Positions 63,965 through 64,000 of a stretch of 64,000 bases of DNA are shown here, piece after piece. The notes under the pieces are model-generated. The model worked only from the letters and a program-made list of their open reading frames with translations, had not been told where the DNA came from and did no database searches. Source of the stretch: an uncultured Planctomycetaceae bacterium (lineage in GTDB: Bacteria; Planctomycetota; Planctomycetia; Gemmatales; Gemmataceae); assembly GCA_937888715.1 (NCBI GenBank), contig CALARU010000287.1, positions 1 to 64,000 on the forward strand. The letters are read 5' to 3'. Numbering within the stretch: the first letter of the stretch is position 1; each line of letters opens with the position of its first letter. The position numbers and the translations under genes were made by a program.

Positions 63965-64000
63965 TTAATCAAACAAACCTTTAGGCTTACTGGGCTTTTG
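63965..64000 (-). CDS. Possible 3' end of another minus-strand gene (partial)
   Basis: On the minus strand the last 36 bases read as an open frame ending in KPSKPKGLFD and a TAA at 63967-63965. It would end 26 bases before the GyrB/ParE start. Twelve codons are too few for a firm claim. Confidence 0.3.
   Translation of the reverse strand, partial: QKPSKPKGLFD

Overview
This window looks like chromosome from a member of the Planctomycetota, of AT-rich composition. Several families point there together: a DUF1549/DUF1553 protein with CX4CH and CXXCH motifs, a planctomycete-type cytochrome c fused to WD40 repeats, a PVC-type dehydrogenase propeller with HEAT repeats and a C-terminal CXXCH domain, a DUF6263-like secreted protein, and a very long secretin with repeats before its pore domain. 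I cannot place it below phylum with confidence. There is no phage, insertion sequence, integron or CRISPR array. Genes are tightly packed and mostly housekeeping, mixed with secreted proteins of unknown role.

Layout. 1-1804 (+): an unknown helical protein, open at the window edge, then scpA. 1791-9209 (-): one long run, read as rpmF, plsX, fabD, acpP, fabF, a SAM methyltransferase, a membrane-anchored double helix-hairpin-helix protein and uvrB. 9405-14240 (+): HIT hydrolase, dGTPase-like HD hydrolase, membrane PIN-TRAM protein, secreted TPR-like protein and CDF cation exporter. 14237-16028 (-): a small unknown gene, ispD and upp, nearly end to end. 16336-21145 (+): Mn/Fe superoxide dismutase, a small lipoprotein, a large GH38-like protein without its catalytic motifs, and two small Tyr/Pro-rich secreted proteins. 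21181-25414 (-): YhcC-type radical SAM protein, purine nucleoside phosphorylase, a secreted esterase and a lipoprotein. 25692-30311 holds a small Trp-rich gene (+), a FolK-SDR fusion and a secreted alpha/alpha-toroid protein (-), then queF with two membrane proteins (+). tRNA-Arg(UCG) lies at 30369-30442 (-).

30564-42441 (+) carries DUF3467, the DUF1549/DUF1553 cytochrome-like protein, an M1 peptidase fused to an Omp85-like barrel, and the 1777-residue secretin. 42521-43846 (-) is a GT87-type membrane glycosyltransferase. 44035-50667 (+) holds the PVC dehydrogenase/HEAT/cytochrome protein followed by selB and selA, the selenocysteine-insertion pair. 50664-63938 holds a NagB-like protein (-), a DUF6263-like protein (+), an RluA pseudouridine synthase and a LolA-like secreted protein (-), YjbQ (+), CobL, an alpha/beta hydrolase and the WD40/cytochrome protein (-), an Aas-like acyl-ACP synthetase and TrmJ-type methyltransferase (+), and a GyrB/ParE subunit (-).

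How the genes fit together. The fatty-acid block (plsX, fabD, acpP, fabF) supplies acyl-ACP, which the Aas-like synthetase could also make from recycled fatty acids. IspD (MEP pathway), CobL, QueF and FolK are dispersed cofactor or tRNA-modification genes. The cell envelope theme is strong: secretin, M1-Omp85 fusion, three c-type-heme-like proteins, lipoproteins and secreted small proteins. The most unusual items are the M1-Omp85 fusion, the FolK-SDR fusion whose SDR half has lost most of its catalytic tetrad, the GH38-like apparent pseudoenzyme, the repeat-rich secretin, and an ATTGT-rich repeat cluster upstream of the acyl-ACP synthetase gene.
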